Positions 1-8,509 of a DNA stretch of 64,000 nt are shown here, one piece after another. Numbering within the stretch: position 1 is the first letter of the stretch; each line of letters starts with the position of its first letter. The DNA comes from Shewanella mesophila (lineage in GTDB: Bacteria > Pseudomonadota > Gammaproteobacteria > Enterobacterales > Shewanellaceae), in the NCBI RefSeq assembly GCF_019457515.1, contig NZ_CP080421.1, forward strand, positions 4,092,001-4,156,000, in the 5' to 3' direction. Position numbers and translations under genes: made by a program. Under the pieces are notes generated by a model. It worked only from the letters and a program-made list of their open reading frames with translations, did not search any database and was not told the DNA's origin.

Positions 1-345
1 CTAAAAGCATAATTAAAAACATCGACGACATTTAACCGCTATCACAACAGATTATGTCTTTGAGATATAAGTTGACTGTAACTACACAAAAATAAAATTA
101 TTAAAATAAAAACCATTGCAACTCAAAGAGATGAATTATAACTCACCACTAGGAATCAATGTTTTAAAACAGCCTAAAATTAAACGTATAAAATTAATAA
201 CAATTTTTATGATGGAAGAAATACAAATAATCTTAGATTATTTCCAATCTGGAAATAATTAAAAAATGAAAATAACATTACAAGAAAACACTACTATCTA
301 AATCAAGGGAACCTTTTTCCATCAGCATGCTCAGAGCTAGAATTC
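1..345. other. AT-rich region without a recognisable gene
   Basis: Very AT-rich DNA with stops in all frames and no codon pattern. The only structure I see is a perfect 10-bp inverted repeat with a 3-base spacer at 237-259 (ATTATTTCCA, spacer, TGGAAATAAT), which could be an operator or a small hairpin. The composition differs sharply from the genes that follow. Together with the transposase remnant next to it, this suggests an old insertion or rearrangement scar. Confidence 0.6.
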
Positions 346-480
346 CCAAGATGGCAACGTGGATGCAGTAAAATAGGGAAATCTAAGTACAAAATAACCA
401 ACTGTTCTCTGCATAGCAAAGCGCTCATTAAGCGTGGTTCTCTGCCGTTCTGTGTTGATGAGCAAACAATTAGAGCCTTA
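346..480 (+). pseudogene. IS5-type transposase, N-terminal remnant
   Basis: Read in the frame beginning at 346, the DNA translates to a run containing KYKITNCSLHSKALIKRG followed by SLPFCVDEQTIRA. From memory this matches the conserved N-terminus of IS5/IS1182-like DDE transposases (pattern Y-K-T-T-N-W..YN.ALI.RGSLTFW.DE). No plausible start codon precedes it. The frame loses similarity near 480, exactly where the peptide transporter remnant begins. About 45 of some 300 residues remain, so it cannot be functional. The family call is a recollected motif match. Confidence 0.55.
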
Positions 481-797
481 GCTACGTACCTGCACGCATG
501 GACGGCTTTATGATGGGCGCCTCTTTTGTCGCATCGGGTATTTCCCAGTATCTAGGGGGTGTGGTGGCTAACTTTGCCAGCGTGCCTAAAGATTTAGTCG
601 ATCCGTTGCAAACCCTGCCCGTATATACCAGCCTATTTAACAAACTAGGTATTGCGGCCGTAGCCTGCATATTTATCGCACTCGCCGTTTTACCGCTAAT
701 GCGTCGTCTGACAGAAACCCACCACTCACATAATAATCTTGATGGTGTTGATGACAGTGCAACAACCTCACTACGTGATGTAAAAGCCGAGCAGTAA
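481..797 (+). pseudogene. POT-family peptide transporter, C-terminal remnant
   Basis: The encoded peptide (YVPARMDGFMMGASF..., about 104 residues) resembles the last two membrane segments of proton-dependent oligopeptide transporters (POT/PTR2, Dtp family). It includes the typical P-A-R-x-x-G-F-M-M-G-x-x-F-x-A-S-G loop and two hydrophobic stretches, followed by a charged tail ending DVKAEQ. Members of the family have about 450-520 residues, so roughly four fifths is missing. The ATG at 498 lies inside a conserved motif and has no ribosome binding site, so it is not a real start. The frame runs directly out of the transposase remnant. This is a deletion or insertion scar, although the natural terminator after it survives. 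Confidence 0.7.
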
Positions 798-833
798 AGC
801 TTTATTGATCATCAGATAGCGATCTAAACCAAG

Positions 834-865
834 CGGCCGACGAGTGCTACTCATCGGCCGTTTTT
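834..865 (+). terminator. Rho-independent terminator of the POT remnant
   Basis: Stem CGGCCGACGAGT (834-845) pairs with ACTCATCGGCCG (849-860) around a 3-base loop, with one mismatch, and is followed by TTTTT. It lies 37 bases after the transporter stop codon. Confidence 0.8.
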
Positions 866-1218
866 ATCACTTCATTCAACTTCATTTATACCCTTGTGTT
901 ACAACTCATAGCCAAATGAGCTTTAACAAACCTATCTCAGCCCCGCAGTGGCAGGCTTAGGCCTGAGTTGCTAAAACCAAAACCTTCAGTTCCAAATTAT
1001 CGCCCCCAAACAGGGATGACTTCACCGCCTCGATTTGCTACACAGTAAATACGCACCCAGTGTAAAAACATAGCTCAAGTGCAAACCCAAATTGAAATGA
1101 TTAAGGGTAAAGGGTTAACCGTTAAAGCTTATTCTTTGCTATACCACTAGTAATGCAACTAACACTATTAGCGCCTTTTGTTTTTACTAGCAAAAGACGG
1201 CTGTCACATGGAGACACT
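866..1218. other. Intergenic region, no gene seen
   Basis: Between the POT terminator and the oxidoreductase I find no convincing gene or RNA. It must hold the promoter of the downstream gene, but I could not pick a clear -35/-10 pair. Confidence 0.5.
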
Positions 1219-2226
1219 ATGTCACAACAGACATCAATATTGGCCGATATTCCCTTCTCACTGTTAGAGCTTGCGCCCATGCGTGAAGGTTCAACTGTGG
1301 CTGAAACGCTACACAACAGCTTACTGTATGCCAAGGAGGCCGATCGCCTCGGCTTTAATCGTTTCTGGTTTGCCGAACACCACAATATGCCCGGTATCGC
1401 CAGCGCGGCGACCTCGGTACTCATTGGCTATATTGCTAGCAATACTCAGCGTATTCGCGTCGGTGCGGGTGGCATTATGCTGCCAAATCACGCGCCTTTA
1501 GTCATCGCCGAGCAGTTTGGAACCCTCGAAAGTCTCTATCCTGGTCGCATCGATTTAGGACTCGGACGCGCACCTGGCAGCGATCAAATTACCAGCAGAG
1601 CACTGAACCGCGATACTAGTCGCGCAGAACAATTCCCTGAAGAAGTCAATGAATTACAAACTTTACTCGGCCCTTACAATGGTCGCCATGCGGTACGAGC
1701 GATTCCAGGAGAAGGCACTAGTGTGCCGATTTGGTTACTGGGATCGAGTCTCTTCAGCGCACAGCTAGCGGCACAGCGTGGCTTGCCCTATGTATTTGCG
1801 GGACACTTTGCACCGCGTTTTCTCTACGATGCGATTAAAATCTATCGCCGCGACTTTAAACCTTCCCAAGTGCTTGATAAGCCCTATGTAATGCTCGGCT
1901 TACCCTTGGTTGCAGCAGACACAGATGAAGAAGCCCAATACCTGAGCACGACGTCGAAACAGCGCGTACTGGCGCTTATCCGTGGTCATGAGTTATGGTT
2001 AAAGCCGCCAGTTGACACTATGGATGACTTGTGGAGCGCGCAAGAAGAAACCTATGTCGATAATTTCTTAGGTTTATCGGTCACTGGCGGCCCTGCGACG
2101 ATTAAGCATCGTTTGGAAATGATCGCCCAAGAACTCGGCGTGAATGAGTTTATCTTCACGAATGACTTGTATGATCTTGATAAACGTAAAAAGGCACTAC
2201 AGATCCTAATGGAGATTAAAAATTAG
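1219..2226 (+). CDS. LLM-class flavin-dependent oxidoreductase (luciferase-like)
   Basis: A 335-residue protein of the bacterial luciferase-like monooxygenase superfamily, in the MsnO8/YhbW-like subgroup annotated as LLM class flavin-dependent oxidoreductase. Recognisable features are the FWFAEHHNMPG segment near residue 50, the glycine-rich R-I-R-V-G-A-G-G-I-M-L-P-N-H strand near 80, and the GRIDLGLGRAPG flavin phosphate region near 110. Such proteins use reduced FMN; the substrate cannot be predicted. The open frame extends to 1153, but I chose the ATG at 1219 because GGAG sits 6 bases upstream and the family starts close to the first beta strand. It stands alone, with a hairpin after the stop codon. 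Confidence 0.88.
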   Translation: MSQQTSILADIPFSLLELAPMREGSTVAETLHNSLLYAKEADRLGFNRFWFAEHHNMPGIASAATSVLIGYIASNTQRIRVGAGGIMLPNHAPLVIAEQFGTLESLYPGRIDLGLGRAPGSDQITSRALNRDTSRAEQFPEEVNELQTLLGPYNGRHAVRAIPGEGTSVPIWLLGSSLFSAQLAAQRGLPYVFAGHFAPRFLYDAIKIYRRDFKPSQVLDKPYVMLGLPLVAADTDEEAQYLSTTSKQRVLALIRGHELWLKPPVDTMDDLWSAQEETYVDNFLGLSVTGGPATIKHRLEMIAQELGVNEFIFTNDLYDLDKRKKALQILMEIKN

Positions 2227-2304
2227 CGATCCACTCACTTCCACAGCGACTGAAATCATTGGACGGAAAAACGGCCGATGAGATAACCTCCAAAGCAATC
2301 GCCC

Positions 2305-2334
2305 ATAAAAATCCTGCCGAAATGGGATTTTTAT
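2305..2334 (+). terminator. Hairpin terminator after the LLM oxidoreductase
   Basis: ATAAAAATCC (2305-2314) pairs perfectly with GGATTTTTAT (2325-2334). The T-rich 3' arm gives a U-tract on the plus strand. Being AT-rich, it could also work in the opposite direction. Confidence 0.5.
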
Positions 2335-2555
2335 TATACAATAAAACTAAAAATTAATTATAAAACAATACTATATAGACGCTTGAATCGTATTCATTGC
2401 CGATTAAAAGGTGAGCTTTTTTGAGCTATTTACCTTTTAAAGCAGCCTGAATGTGTAGCTAAATTCTGTTATGGTCTGAGTGCTCAGTCGTGATCGCCAT
2501 TTGGGCCCGAAATAACGCTGAAAACGCATCTGGTGTCATGGCCAAAAGCCCTTTG

Positions 2556-3302
2556 TCACTCAACCAGAACAGAGTGCTCATCCAATCCTTTATGCCCCCT
2601 TGAAGACAGAAAACTTAGCAAGGCTTCGGGGCTACGATTCAGTACCCGTTCAATCGGGAAATCAACCGCTTGAATTAACTCAACGGCTTTATCAAACTCA
2701 CCTAGACTAAACGCGATGTGGGAATCAGAGCCCATCACCAACAACCCACCAGCATCTTTTACCGCATTCGCGATTTCAGTACAGTTATGGATGCTGCCTT
2801 TTCTTGAGGTTAAAAATGAGGAGTTATTAATCTCTAGTGCCACATTATGTTTAGCCGCCGCTTCAGCAACCCTGCCGATCTCGATAGGATATGCAGGATT
2901 ACCCGGATGACTGATAATGTCGACGTTGCCACTCTCAATACAGCTGATTAATGCGTTTGTATGCACCTCTTTGGTTGAAGCTGGAAAAACGGGCTCATGA
3001 AAGCCTGCCAACACGATATCTAGCTCTCGCAAATAATCACCAAAGAAATCAATTTCGCCATCTACATTCTTGATATTGGCTTCGATACCTCTTAGCACGC
3101 CAATACCATCAATAACCCTTGGCCAAACACGCATATTAACAAAGTGCCAAAAATGGGGTGCATCAGCCATATCGGGACCATGATCGGTAATAGCGAATAA
3201 CTTAATCCCTTTCGCTTTGGCTACAGCAAGGTAATCATGCAAGGTACTATAGGCATGAGTTGAAGCGATTGTATGTGCATGAACATCAACAAAAAATCTC
3301 AT
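2556..3302 (-). CDS. PHP-domain phosphatase, YcdX family
   Basis: A 248-residue protein of the polymerase and histidinol phosphatase (PHP) superfamily. The start MRFFVDVHAHT carries the first metal-binding H-x-H. The second cluster is AITDHGPDM near residue 40. E-A-N and H-P-G-N follow in the middle, and MGSDSHIAF near 195 supplies the late D-x-H ligands. The closest family is E. coli YcdX, a trinuclear-zinc phosphatase linked to swarming. The open frame reaches 3485, but the extra residues do not look like this family. The ATG at 3302 puts the first metal motif at residues 8-10, as expected. It lies just downstream of a possible tiny membrane gene. Confidence 0.85.
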   Translation of the reverse strand: MRFFVDVHAHTIASTHAYSTLHDYLAVAKAKGIKLFAITDHGPDMADAPHFWHFVNMRVWPRVIDGIGVLRGIEANIKNVDGEIDFFGDYLRELDIVLAGFHEPVFPASTKEVHTNALISCIESGNVDIISHPGNPAYPIEIGRVAEAAAKHNVALEINNSSFLTSRKGSIHNCTEIANAVKDAGGLLVMGSDSHIAFSLGEFDKAVELIQAVDFPIERVLNRSPEALLSFLSSRGHKGLDEHSVLVE

Positions 3303-3316
3303 GACAATCTCGTTAG

Positions 3317-3505
3317 CTAAATCAGAAAAGTGGTTATCAAGTCTACTATGTTCATCGGTCTTTCTCCATAGTATCCTGAAAGACAAATAGCCCCAAATAG
3401 GCATATGATTGCCACTAAAGTCAGCCGTAAATCGACAGAAAACAGGCCTGTTATAACCACCAGAATAAAGATGGTATATCTGCAAGCTCTTTTACTAAAT
3501 GGCAA
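3317..3505 (-). CDS. Possible small two-segment membrane protein
   Basis: A 62-codon frame beginning with TTG, ending 14 bases before the PHP gene. It translates to a short basic start (MPFSKRACR), two hydrophobic stretches separated by L-R, then G-Y-Y-G-E-R-P and a hydrophobic tail, which is a believable inner-membrane topology. I do not recognise the family. In favour are the orientation, the spacing and the hydrophobic profile. Against it are the TTG start, the lack of a clear ribosome binding site and the short length. It may simply be the upstream region of the PHP gene. Confidence 0.3.
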   Translation of the reverse strand: MPFSKRACRYTIFILVVITGLFSVDLRLTLVAIICLFGAICLSGYYGERPMNIVDLITTFLI

Positions 3506-3564
3506 ACTGGCTCATGCATAAACCAATAAGCTCGCCTCACAAGAAAGTTGTGCCCATTTGCATG

Positions 3565-4440
3565 TTAGATACTTAGACTTGCAGGTACCATTCTACGAGT
3601 TTGAATAAGTGTATAGCCACCGCTTACCACAATAAGCAAACTTCCTAGTAAAGTGGGCAAATCAGGAGACTCTCCAAATATCAAGATACCGAGGGCCAAA
3701 GCAAATAATAAACGGGAATAGCGAAAGGGAGAAACTACAGACACATCACCAGTACGCATAGCAATGGTTAACGCATTATAGGCCACCACACCAAAGACGA
3801 TTGCTCCTGTAATTTGGGCCGCTAACATCAAATTCAGCTGAATAGATTCACCTTGATAAGCCATTATCACCAAGCCTGTTGGGATTAGCACAAAGAAGCC
3901 ATATACCCCAAGTTGAGTGTTAGACAGTACAGGTGGCGCGGCGCGTGTCGCCAAATCACGTCCAGCAAAGCCTAAGGTCGCCACAACCGCAAATATCGAG
4001 TTGACCTCAAAGCCTGCTAAACCAGGACGAATAATCATTAGGACGCCCACAAAACCGACAACAACGGCCAGCCACCTCTTAACTCCAATATTTTCACCGA
4101 ATAATAAAGCGGCACCAACCATGGCAATCAATGGTGTGGCCTGCAAAATGGCCGATGCACTCGACAAGGGGGTTAAGGTGATCGCTAAAGCGAAACAGAA
4201 TCGACCAATAACTTCACAAACGGCGCGTATTAATAGTGGTGCTGAGAGCATGGCAGGATGAAAAACTTGCCCGCCCTTACGCCAAGTTAAAAAGATAAAC
4301 ACAAGCATTCCGCCTAGACCAAATAATGCTAGAACTTGGCCAATAGATGCCGTCTCTGCCGCCGCTTTGATAAACATATCTTCAACGGAAAAGGCCGCCA
4401 TCGAAGCAACCATAAAAAAACTGCCCTTGGTATTATTCAA
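3565..4440 (-). CDS. DMT-superfamily (EamA) transporter
   Basis: A 291-residue inner-membrane protein with about ten hydrophobic segments in two EamA halves. The halves are joined near residue 145 after MIIRPGLAGFEVNS. The first half carries the G-E-x-x-x-x-K-R-W motif, and the second repeats it in degenerate form as F-G-E-S-P. These proteins export metabolites or amino acids; the substrate is unknown. The start is a TTG giving MNNTKGSFFMVASMAAF, which resembles relatives beginning MNN.(R/K)G; an internal ATG follows eight codons later. Overall the call rests on topology and the EamA signatures. Confidence 0.8.
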   Translation of the reverse strand: MNNTKGSFFMVASMAAFSVEDMFIKAAAETASIGQVLALFGLGGMLVFIFLTWRKGGQVFHPAMLSAPLLIRAVCEVIGRFCFALAITLTPLSSASAILQATPLIAMVGAALLFGENIGVKRWLAVVVGFVGVLMIIRPGLAGFEVNSIFAVVATLGFAGRDLATRAAPPVLSNTQLGVYGFFVLIPTGLVIMAYQGESIQLNLMLAAQITGAIVFGVVAYNALTIAMRTGDVSVVSPFRYSRLLFALALGILIFGESPDLPTLLGSLLIVVSGGYTLIQTRRMVPASLSI

Positions 4441-4568
4441 AAAAAACCACCACGATCTATGTAGAATTTAATCAAAGTGCTTATGATCAATAGCGATGAT
4501 TTGCTACTAGCACAGCGAAGAGCTATCGATAACATCTTGTCGAATCGGAATGCTAATAAGCGATCAAT

Positions 4569-5348
4569 CTAATATTTAGCGTCAAGGTCTACTTTTGCCT
4601 CGCCTAACGTCTGAAGTAAATTCGATAGCAAGCTGGAAGCCCCAAAACGATAGTGCTTAGGGTTGTCGGCCCAACCTTCCCCAATAATATTATCAACCAT
4701 ATCTAAATATAGTTTGGCTTCTTCTGCAGTCTGAACGCCGCCAGAGGCCTTAAAACCAACGCTATCTTCAACGCCCATCTGCTTAATAACCGAGAGCATG
4801 ATTTCAGCAGCTTCTGGCGTTGCATTCACAGGCACTTTTCCTGTAGAGGTTTTGATCATATCTGCACCCGCTTTAATGGATATTTCGGAGGCTCTTTTGA
4901 TGAGCTCAGGCGTTTTTAGCTCACCAGACTCAATAATCACTTTGAAGAAAATGTCACGACCGCAAGCAGCTTTGCATTGCTCAATAAGCTCAAAACAAAC
5001 ATCTTCATTCCCCGATATTAATGCACGATATGGAAACACAACATCGACATCATCGGCGCCATAGGCAACTGCAGCTTTTGTTTCGGCAACGGCTATTTCA
5101 ACATCATCATTTCCATGGGGAAAGTTAGTCACAGTGACCACTCGAATGTTTGGTGTACCTTGTGATCTCAGTTGTTTTTTGGCGATTGGAATAAAACGCG
5201 GATAGATGCATATGCCTGCGGTATTACCGGCAGGGGTTTTCGCAAGCTGACACAGCTCAATAATTTTTTCATCGGTATCACTGTCGCTTAAGGTTGTGAG
5301 ATCCATCAATTGGAGTGCACGTAGTGCAGCTGTTTTTAAATCACTCAT
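4569..5348 (-). CDS. deoC: Deoxyribose-phosphate aldolase
   Basis: A 259-residue DeoC, which splits 2-deoxyribose 5-phosphate into glyceraldehyde 3-phosphate and acetaldehyde in deoxynucleoside catabolism. It matches E. coli DeoC as I recall it almost end to end: the MSDLKTAALRALQLMDLTTL start, ICIYPRFIPIA, VTNFPHGNDDVEIAVAET and VDVVFPYRALISGNE. The Schiff-base lysine lies in SIKAGADMIKTSTGK near residue 168, and the C-terminal HYRFGASSLL is present. The ATG at 5348 is the family start, with GGAAA upstream; a longer frame to 5444 is not needed. The usual deoA-deoB-deoD neighbours are absent, so deoC has been separated from the classical operon here. Confidence 0.95.
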   Translation of the reverse strand: MSDLKTAALRALQLMDLTTLSDSDTDEKIIELCQLAKTPAGNTAGICIYPRFIPIAKKQLRSQGTPNIRVVTVTNFPHGNDDVEIAVAETKAAVAYGADDVDVVFPYRALISGNEDVCFELIEQCKAACGRDIFFKVIIESGELKTPELIKRASEISIKAGADMIKTSTGKVPVNATPEAAEIMLSVIKQMGVEDSVGFKASGGVQTAEEAKLYLDMVDNIIGEGWADNPKHYRFGASSLLSNLLQTLGEAKVDLDAKY

Positions 5349-5520
5349 TGGTATTTCCGATACGTAGTAGAAATCTATCCCCAAGGCCCTACAAACCTTG
5401 GACACAAATAAAGGAACTGCATTATAAAAGTGGAGGGAATACAAAAGTAGATACAGAAACGATGCCTATGCCTATATCAGATGTTAAGCATCAGCGCTTT
5501 CACGTTAGAACTTGAATGCA

Positions 5521-6960
5521 TTATTTTAACCTTGCTATTGTTGATTCATTCGCCAACATACATTCACTGATTATTTGTCCTAATGTCATTATTGCTTGTA
5601 CTCTTTTATCATTCAGTTCAAAGGACGCGTTCAGTCTCATACAATGATTGTAGTGCTCGGTCACACTGAACATTTTTCCCGGAGCTATGCTGATTTTTTG
5701 CTTTATTGCAGCTTGAAACACATCCACGGCATCGATGCCACGCGGGAGTTCTACCCAAATAAAATAACCGCCCCGCTGACTGGTTATATTAACTCCTGAA
5801 GGCAGGTACTTAGTCAGTAAACACTCCATCTGTCCTTTTCGTTCATGAAGTTTTTTTCTGAGCTGCTTTAAATGGGTTTCGTAATTACACTTACTTAAGT
5901 ATTCAATTAGCGCTAATTGAATCGGCGCACTTGTTGCGAGCGTGCTCATTAATTGCAACTTTTGCATCTGCAAAGCACGCTTCCCTGCTGCTACCCAACC
6001 TATTCTGAACCCCGAAACCAAAGATTTTGAAAAAGAAGAACAAAGCATTACGTTTCCGCTTTGATCAAACTGTTTGACTGGCATAACGGGCGTACCTTCT
6101 TGATAAAGCTCTCCGTACACATCATCTTCAATCAAGGCCACGTTATAACGATTAAGCAGATCATTTAGCGCCTGCTTCTTCTCCAATGTCAGTGTAAAAC
6201 CCAATGGGTTCTGATGATTGCTCATCAACCAACACGCCTTCACATCATGGGATTGAAATGCCTTTTCCAAAGCATCGAGATCAATGCCTGTTATTGCATC
6301 CGTTCTAACCGACAGGGCCTTTAATCCCAGTCGCTCCAATGATTGAAGCGCACCATAAAACGTGGGAGATTCAACCACCACCCAATCACCCGGCTTTGTG
6401 CACACTTGCAGGCTGAGATTTAGCGCTTCGAGTGCTCCTGCTGTAATGACGATTTCCTCAGGCGCGACGTTAATTCCTTTGGTCGCATAGCGTTTAGCAA
6501 GGATCGTTCGTAACTCTTCATTACCTGGTGGTAAATTATCGAATGTACTAGAAATAGGTAGATTTCGGGCAGCAGACATTAGCGAACGATTAACTTGTTG
6601 ACGTGGATACAAACTAGGATCTGGATAAGCGAAACCAAAATTAACCATATGCGGGTTACGACCAGCTTGCAAAACTTCAAACACAAAGTCGTTAATATCA
6701 ACTTTTTCAGTTAACGACACCGCCACCTGTTGATGCGATTCGGTTGCTCTTAACTCAGGTGTTACCCGGTAGCCTGAACGCGCTTGAGAAACCACATAAC
6801 CTTGAGACTCCAAAACTTGATAAGCGTGTAATACCGTCATCAAACTTAGACCACTATGTTCAGACTGTTTTCTGAGCGACGGTAACTTATCTCCCGCACG
6901 CCAGACGCCCGATTCTATTTGTCGTTTGAGCTGATAAACCAGATCTTCATACTTTGCCAA
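5521..6960 (-). CDS. MocR-type regulator (GntR HTH fused to aminotransferase)
   Basis: A 479-residue regulator. Residues 1-70 form a GntR-type winged helix (GDKLPSLRKQSEHSGLS, then YQVLESQGYVVSQARSGY). From about 105 to the end it has a fold-type I aminotransferase domain, with PTFYGALQSL, NHQNPLG, EDDVYGEL and the PLP lysine in SFSKSLVSGFRIGW near residue 310. MocR proteins bind PLP and act as dimeric transcription factors. It is transcribed divergently from the bd oxidase operon across about 150 bases, so control of that operon is a reasonable inference. Nothing in the sequence identifies the effector. Confidence 0.88.
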   Translation of the reverse strand: MAKYEDLVYQLKRQIESGVWRAGDKLPSLRKQSEHSGLSLMTVLHAYQVLESQGYVVSQARSGYRVTPELRATESHQQVAVSLTEKVDINDFVFEVLQAGRNPHMVNFGFAYPDPSLYPRQQVNRSLMSAARNLPISSTFDNLPPGNEELRTILAKRYATKGINVAPEEIVITAGALEALNLSLQVCTKPGDWVVVESPTFYGALQSLERLGLKALSVRTDAITGIDLDALEKAFQSHDVKACWLMSNHQNPLGFTLTLEKKQALNDLLNRYNVALIEDDVYGELYQEGTPVMPVKQFDQSGNVMLCSSFSKSLVSGFRIGWVAAGKRALQMQKLQLMSTLATSAPIQLALIEYLSKCNYETHLKQLRKKLHERKGQMECLLTKYLPSGVNITSQRGGYFIWVELPRGIDAVDVFQAAIKQKISIAPGKMFSVTEHYNHCMRLNASFELNDKRVQAIMTLGQIISECMLANESTIARLK

Positions 6961-7107
6961 TTCGAATTCACCATAACAATTAACGCCTTCCAGATTATAA
7001 CACCGATAAAAATCATCTGTTATATATCCAGATTTGATTTCTGTGTCTACTGACCTCCTTGCCCATCAATTAATATTACGACCTTCTAAAATGAATAAGG
7101 CTAACTT

Positions 7108-8481
7108 ATGTTCGAGTTCGATGCTTTTTTATTAGCACGGATACAGTTTGCGTTTACAGTATCTTTCCACATTATTTTTCCAGCAATAACTATTGGATTG
7201 GCTAGCTACCTTGCCGTTTTAGAGGGTTTAAGCCTCAAAACACGCAATCCGGACTACAAAATCCTCTACCTTTTTTGGTCAAAGATTTTTGCTGTAAATT
7301 TTGGTATGGGGGTTGTTTCAGGCCTGGTCATGGCCTATCAATTTGGAACAAATTGGAGTGGTTTTTCAGATTTTGCAGGCAGCATTACTGGGCCGTTACT
7401 CACCTATGAAGTGCTAACCGCTTTTTTCTTAGAAGCCGGTTTTCTTGGTGTTATGCTATTTGGCTGGCAGCGTGTAGGCGATAAGCTACACTTTTTTGCC
7501 ACTTGCATGGTTGCACTAGGAACCATACTTTCCACTTTTTGGATCCTCGCCTCTAACAGTTGGATGCAAACCCCAACGGGCTACGAGATCGTCAATGGCC
7601 AAGTGGTCCCGACCGATTGGTTTGCTGTCATTTTTAATCCGTCTTTTCCATACAGATTACTTCATATGGCCGTCGCAGCATTTCTCAGCACTGCCGTATT
7701 TGTTGGTGCTTGCGCCGCTTGGCATCTGCTAAAGGGCAACAAAACTGGCCCGGTAAAGAAAATGTTTTCGATGGCGATGTGGATGTTAGTTCTTGTTGCG
7801 CCGATACAAGCCTATTTAGGGGACATACATGGCCTAAATACACTCGAACACCAGCCTGCAAAAATTGCCGCGATAGAAGGACACTGGGATAACTCAGAAG
7901 GCGGCCCGACTCCATTGATTCTGTTTGGTTTTCCGAATATGGAAACGGAACGGACTGACTACGCACTTGAAATCCCAGTTCTTGGCAGTTTAATACTCAA
8001 ACACAGTTTGGTAGCGCCCATTCCCGCATTGAAAGACTATCCAAAAGATGAAAGGCCTAACTCGCTAGTCGTATTTTGGTCTTTTAGAATTATGGTCGCA
8101 CTTGGCATACTCATGATTTTACAGGGTTTCTATAGCCTTTGGCTGCGTAAAAAACAGCGCCTTTTTAATACAAGCTGGTATCTAAAGTTCTCTCTCTTCA
8201 TGGGACCATCAGGGTTGATTGCCATACTCGCGGGTTGGTTTACCACCGAAGTCGGTCGTCAGCCTTGGGTTGTATACGGGCTGATGAAGACGAAAGATGC
8301 CGTATCAGGCCATAGTGACTTACAAATGAGTATTAGCCTTGTTAGTTTCTTCGTTGTTTACAGCCTCGTCTTTGGGTTTGGCTATTTCTACATGATGCGC
8401 CAAATGAAACAGGGACCTCAATCAGATGACGCACACACAAGCGACTCTCATGAAATTTCTACCGTTTCTGGTCGACTTTAA
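7108..8481 (+). CDS. cioA: Cytochrome bd-type quinol oxidase subunit I (CioA-like)
   Basis: A 457-residue multi-spanning subunit I of a cytochrome bd-type oxidase, which reduces oxygen with quinol electrons. Diagnostic stretches are FTVSFHIIFPAITIG near residue 15 (heme-ligand His), FGTNWSGFS, LEAGFLGVMLFGW, GLNTLEHQPAKIAAIEGHW in the Q-loop region, and TEVGRQPWVVYGL near residue 385. The Q-loop is short, so the protein is of the cyanide-insensitive (CIO) kind rather than long-loop E. coli CydA. The ATG at 7108 follows an AAGG-like site. It forms an operon with subunit II and a DUF2474 mini-subunit. Confidence 0.92.
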   Translation: MFEFDAFLLARIQFAFTVSFHIIFPAITIGLASYLAVLEGLSLKTRNPDYKILYLFWSKIFAVNFGMGVVSGLVMAYQFGTNWSGFSDFAGSITGPLLTYEVLTAFFLEAGFLGVMLFGWQRVGDKLHFFATCMVALGTILSTFWILASNSWMQTPTGYEIVNGQVVPTDWFAVIFNPSFPYRLLHMAVAAFLSTAVFVGACAAWHLLKGNKTGPVKKMFSMAMWMLVLVAPIQAYLGDIHGLNTLEHQPAKIAAIEGHWDNSEGGPTPLILFGFPNMETERTDYALEIPVLGSLILKHSLVAPIPALKDYPKDERPNSLVVFWSFRIMVALGILMILQGFYSLWLRKKQRLFNTSWYLKFSLFMGPSGLIAILAGWFTTEVGRQPWVVYGLMKTKDAVSGHSDLQMSISLVSFFVVYSLVFGFGYFYMMRQMKQGPQSDDAHTSDSHEISTVSGRL

Positions 8482-8509
8482 ACTTACGGCATAACTTGAG
8501 GTAATTGTT

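Noticed and set aside
498..797. A 99-codon gene starting at ATG 498
   Set aside because: The ATG lies within a conserved POT motif (P-A-R-M-D-G-F) and has no ribosome binding site; this is the tail of a broken gene, not an independent one.
3303..3485. N-terminal extension of the PHP phosphatase
   Set aside because: The extra 61 residues are not family-like, and the ATG at 3302 puts the first metal motif at the expected place.
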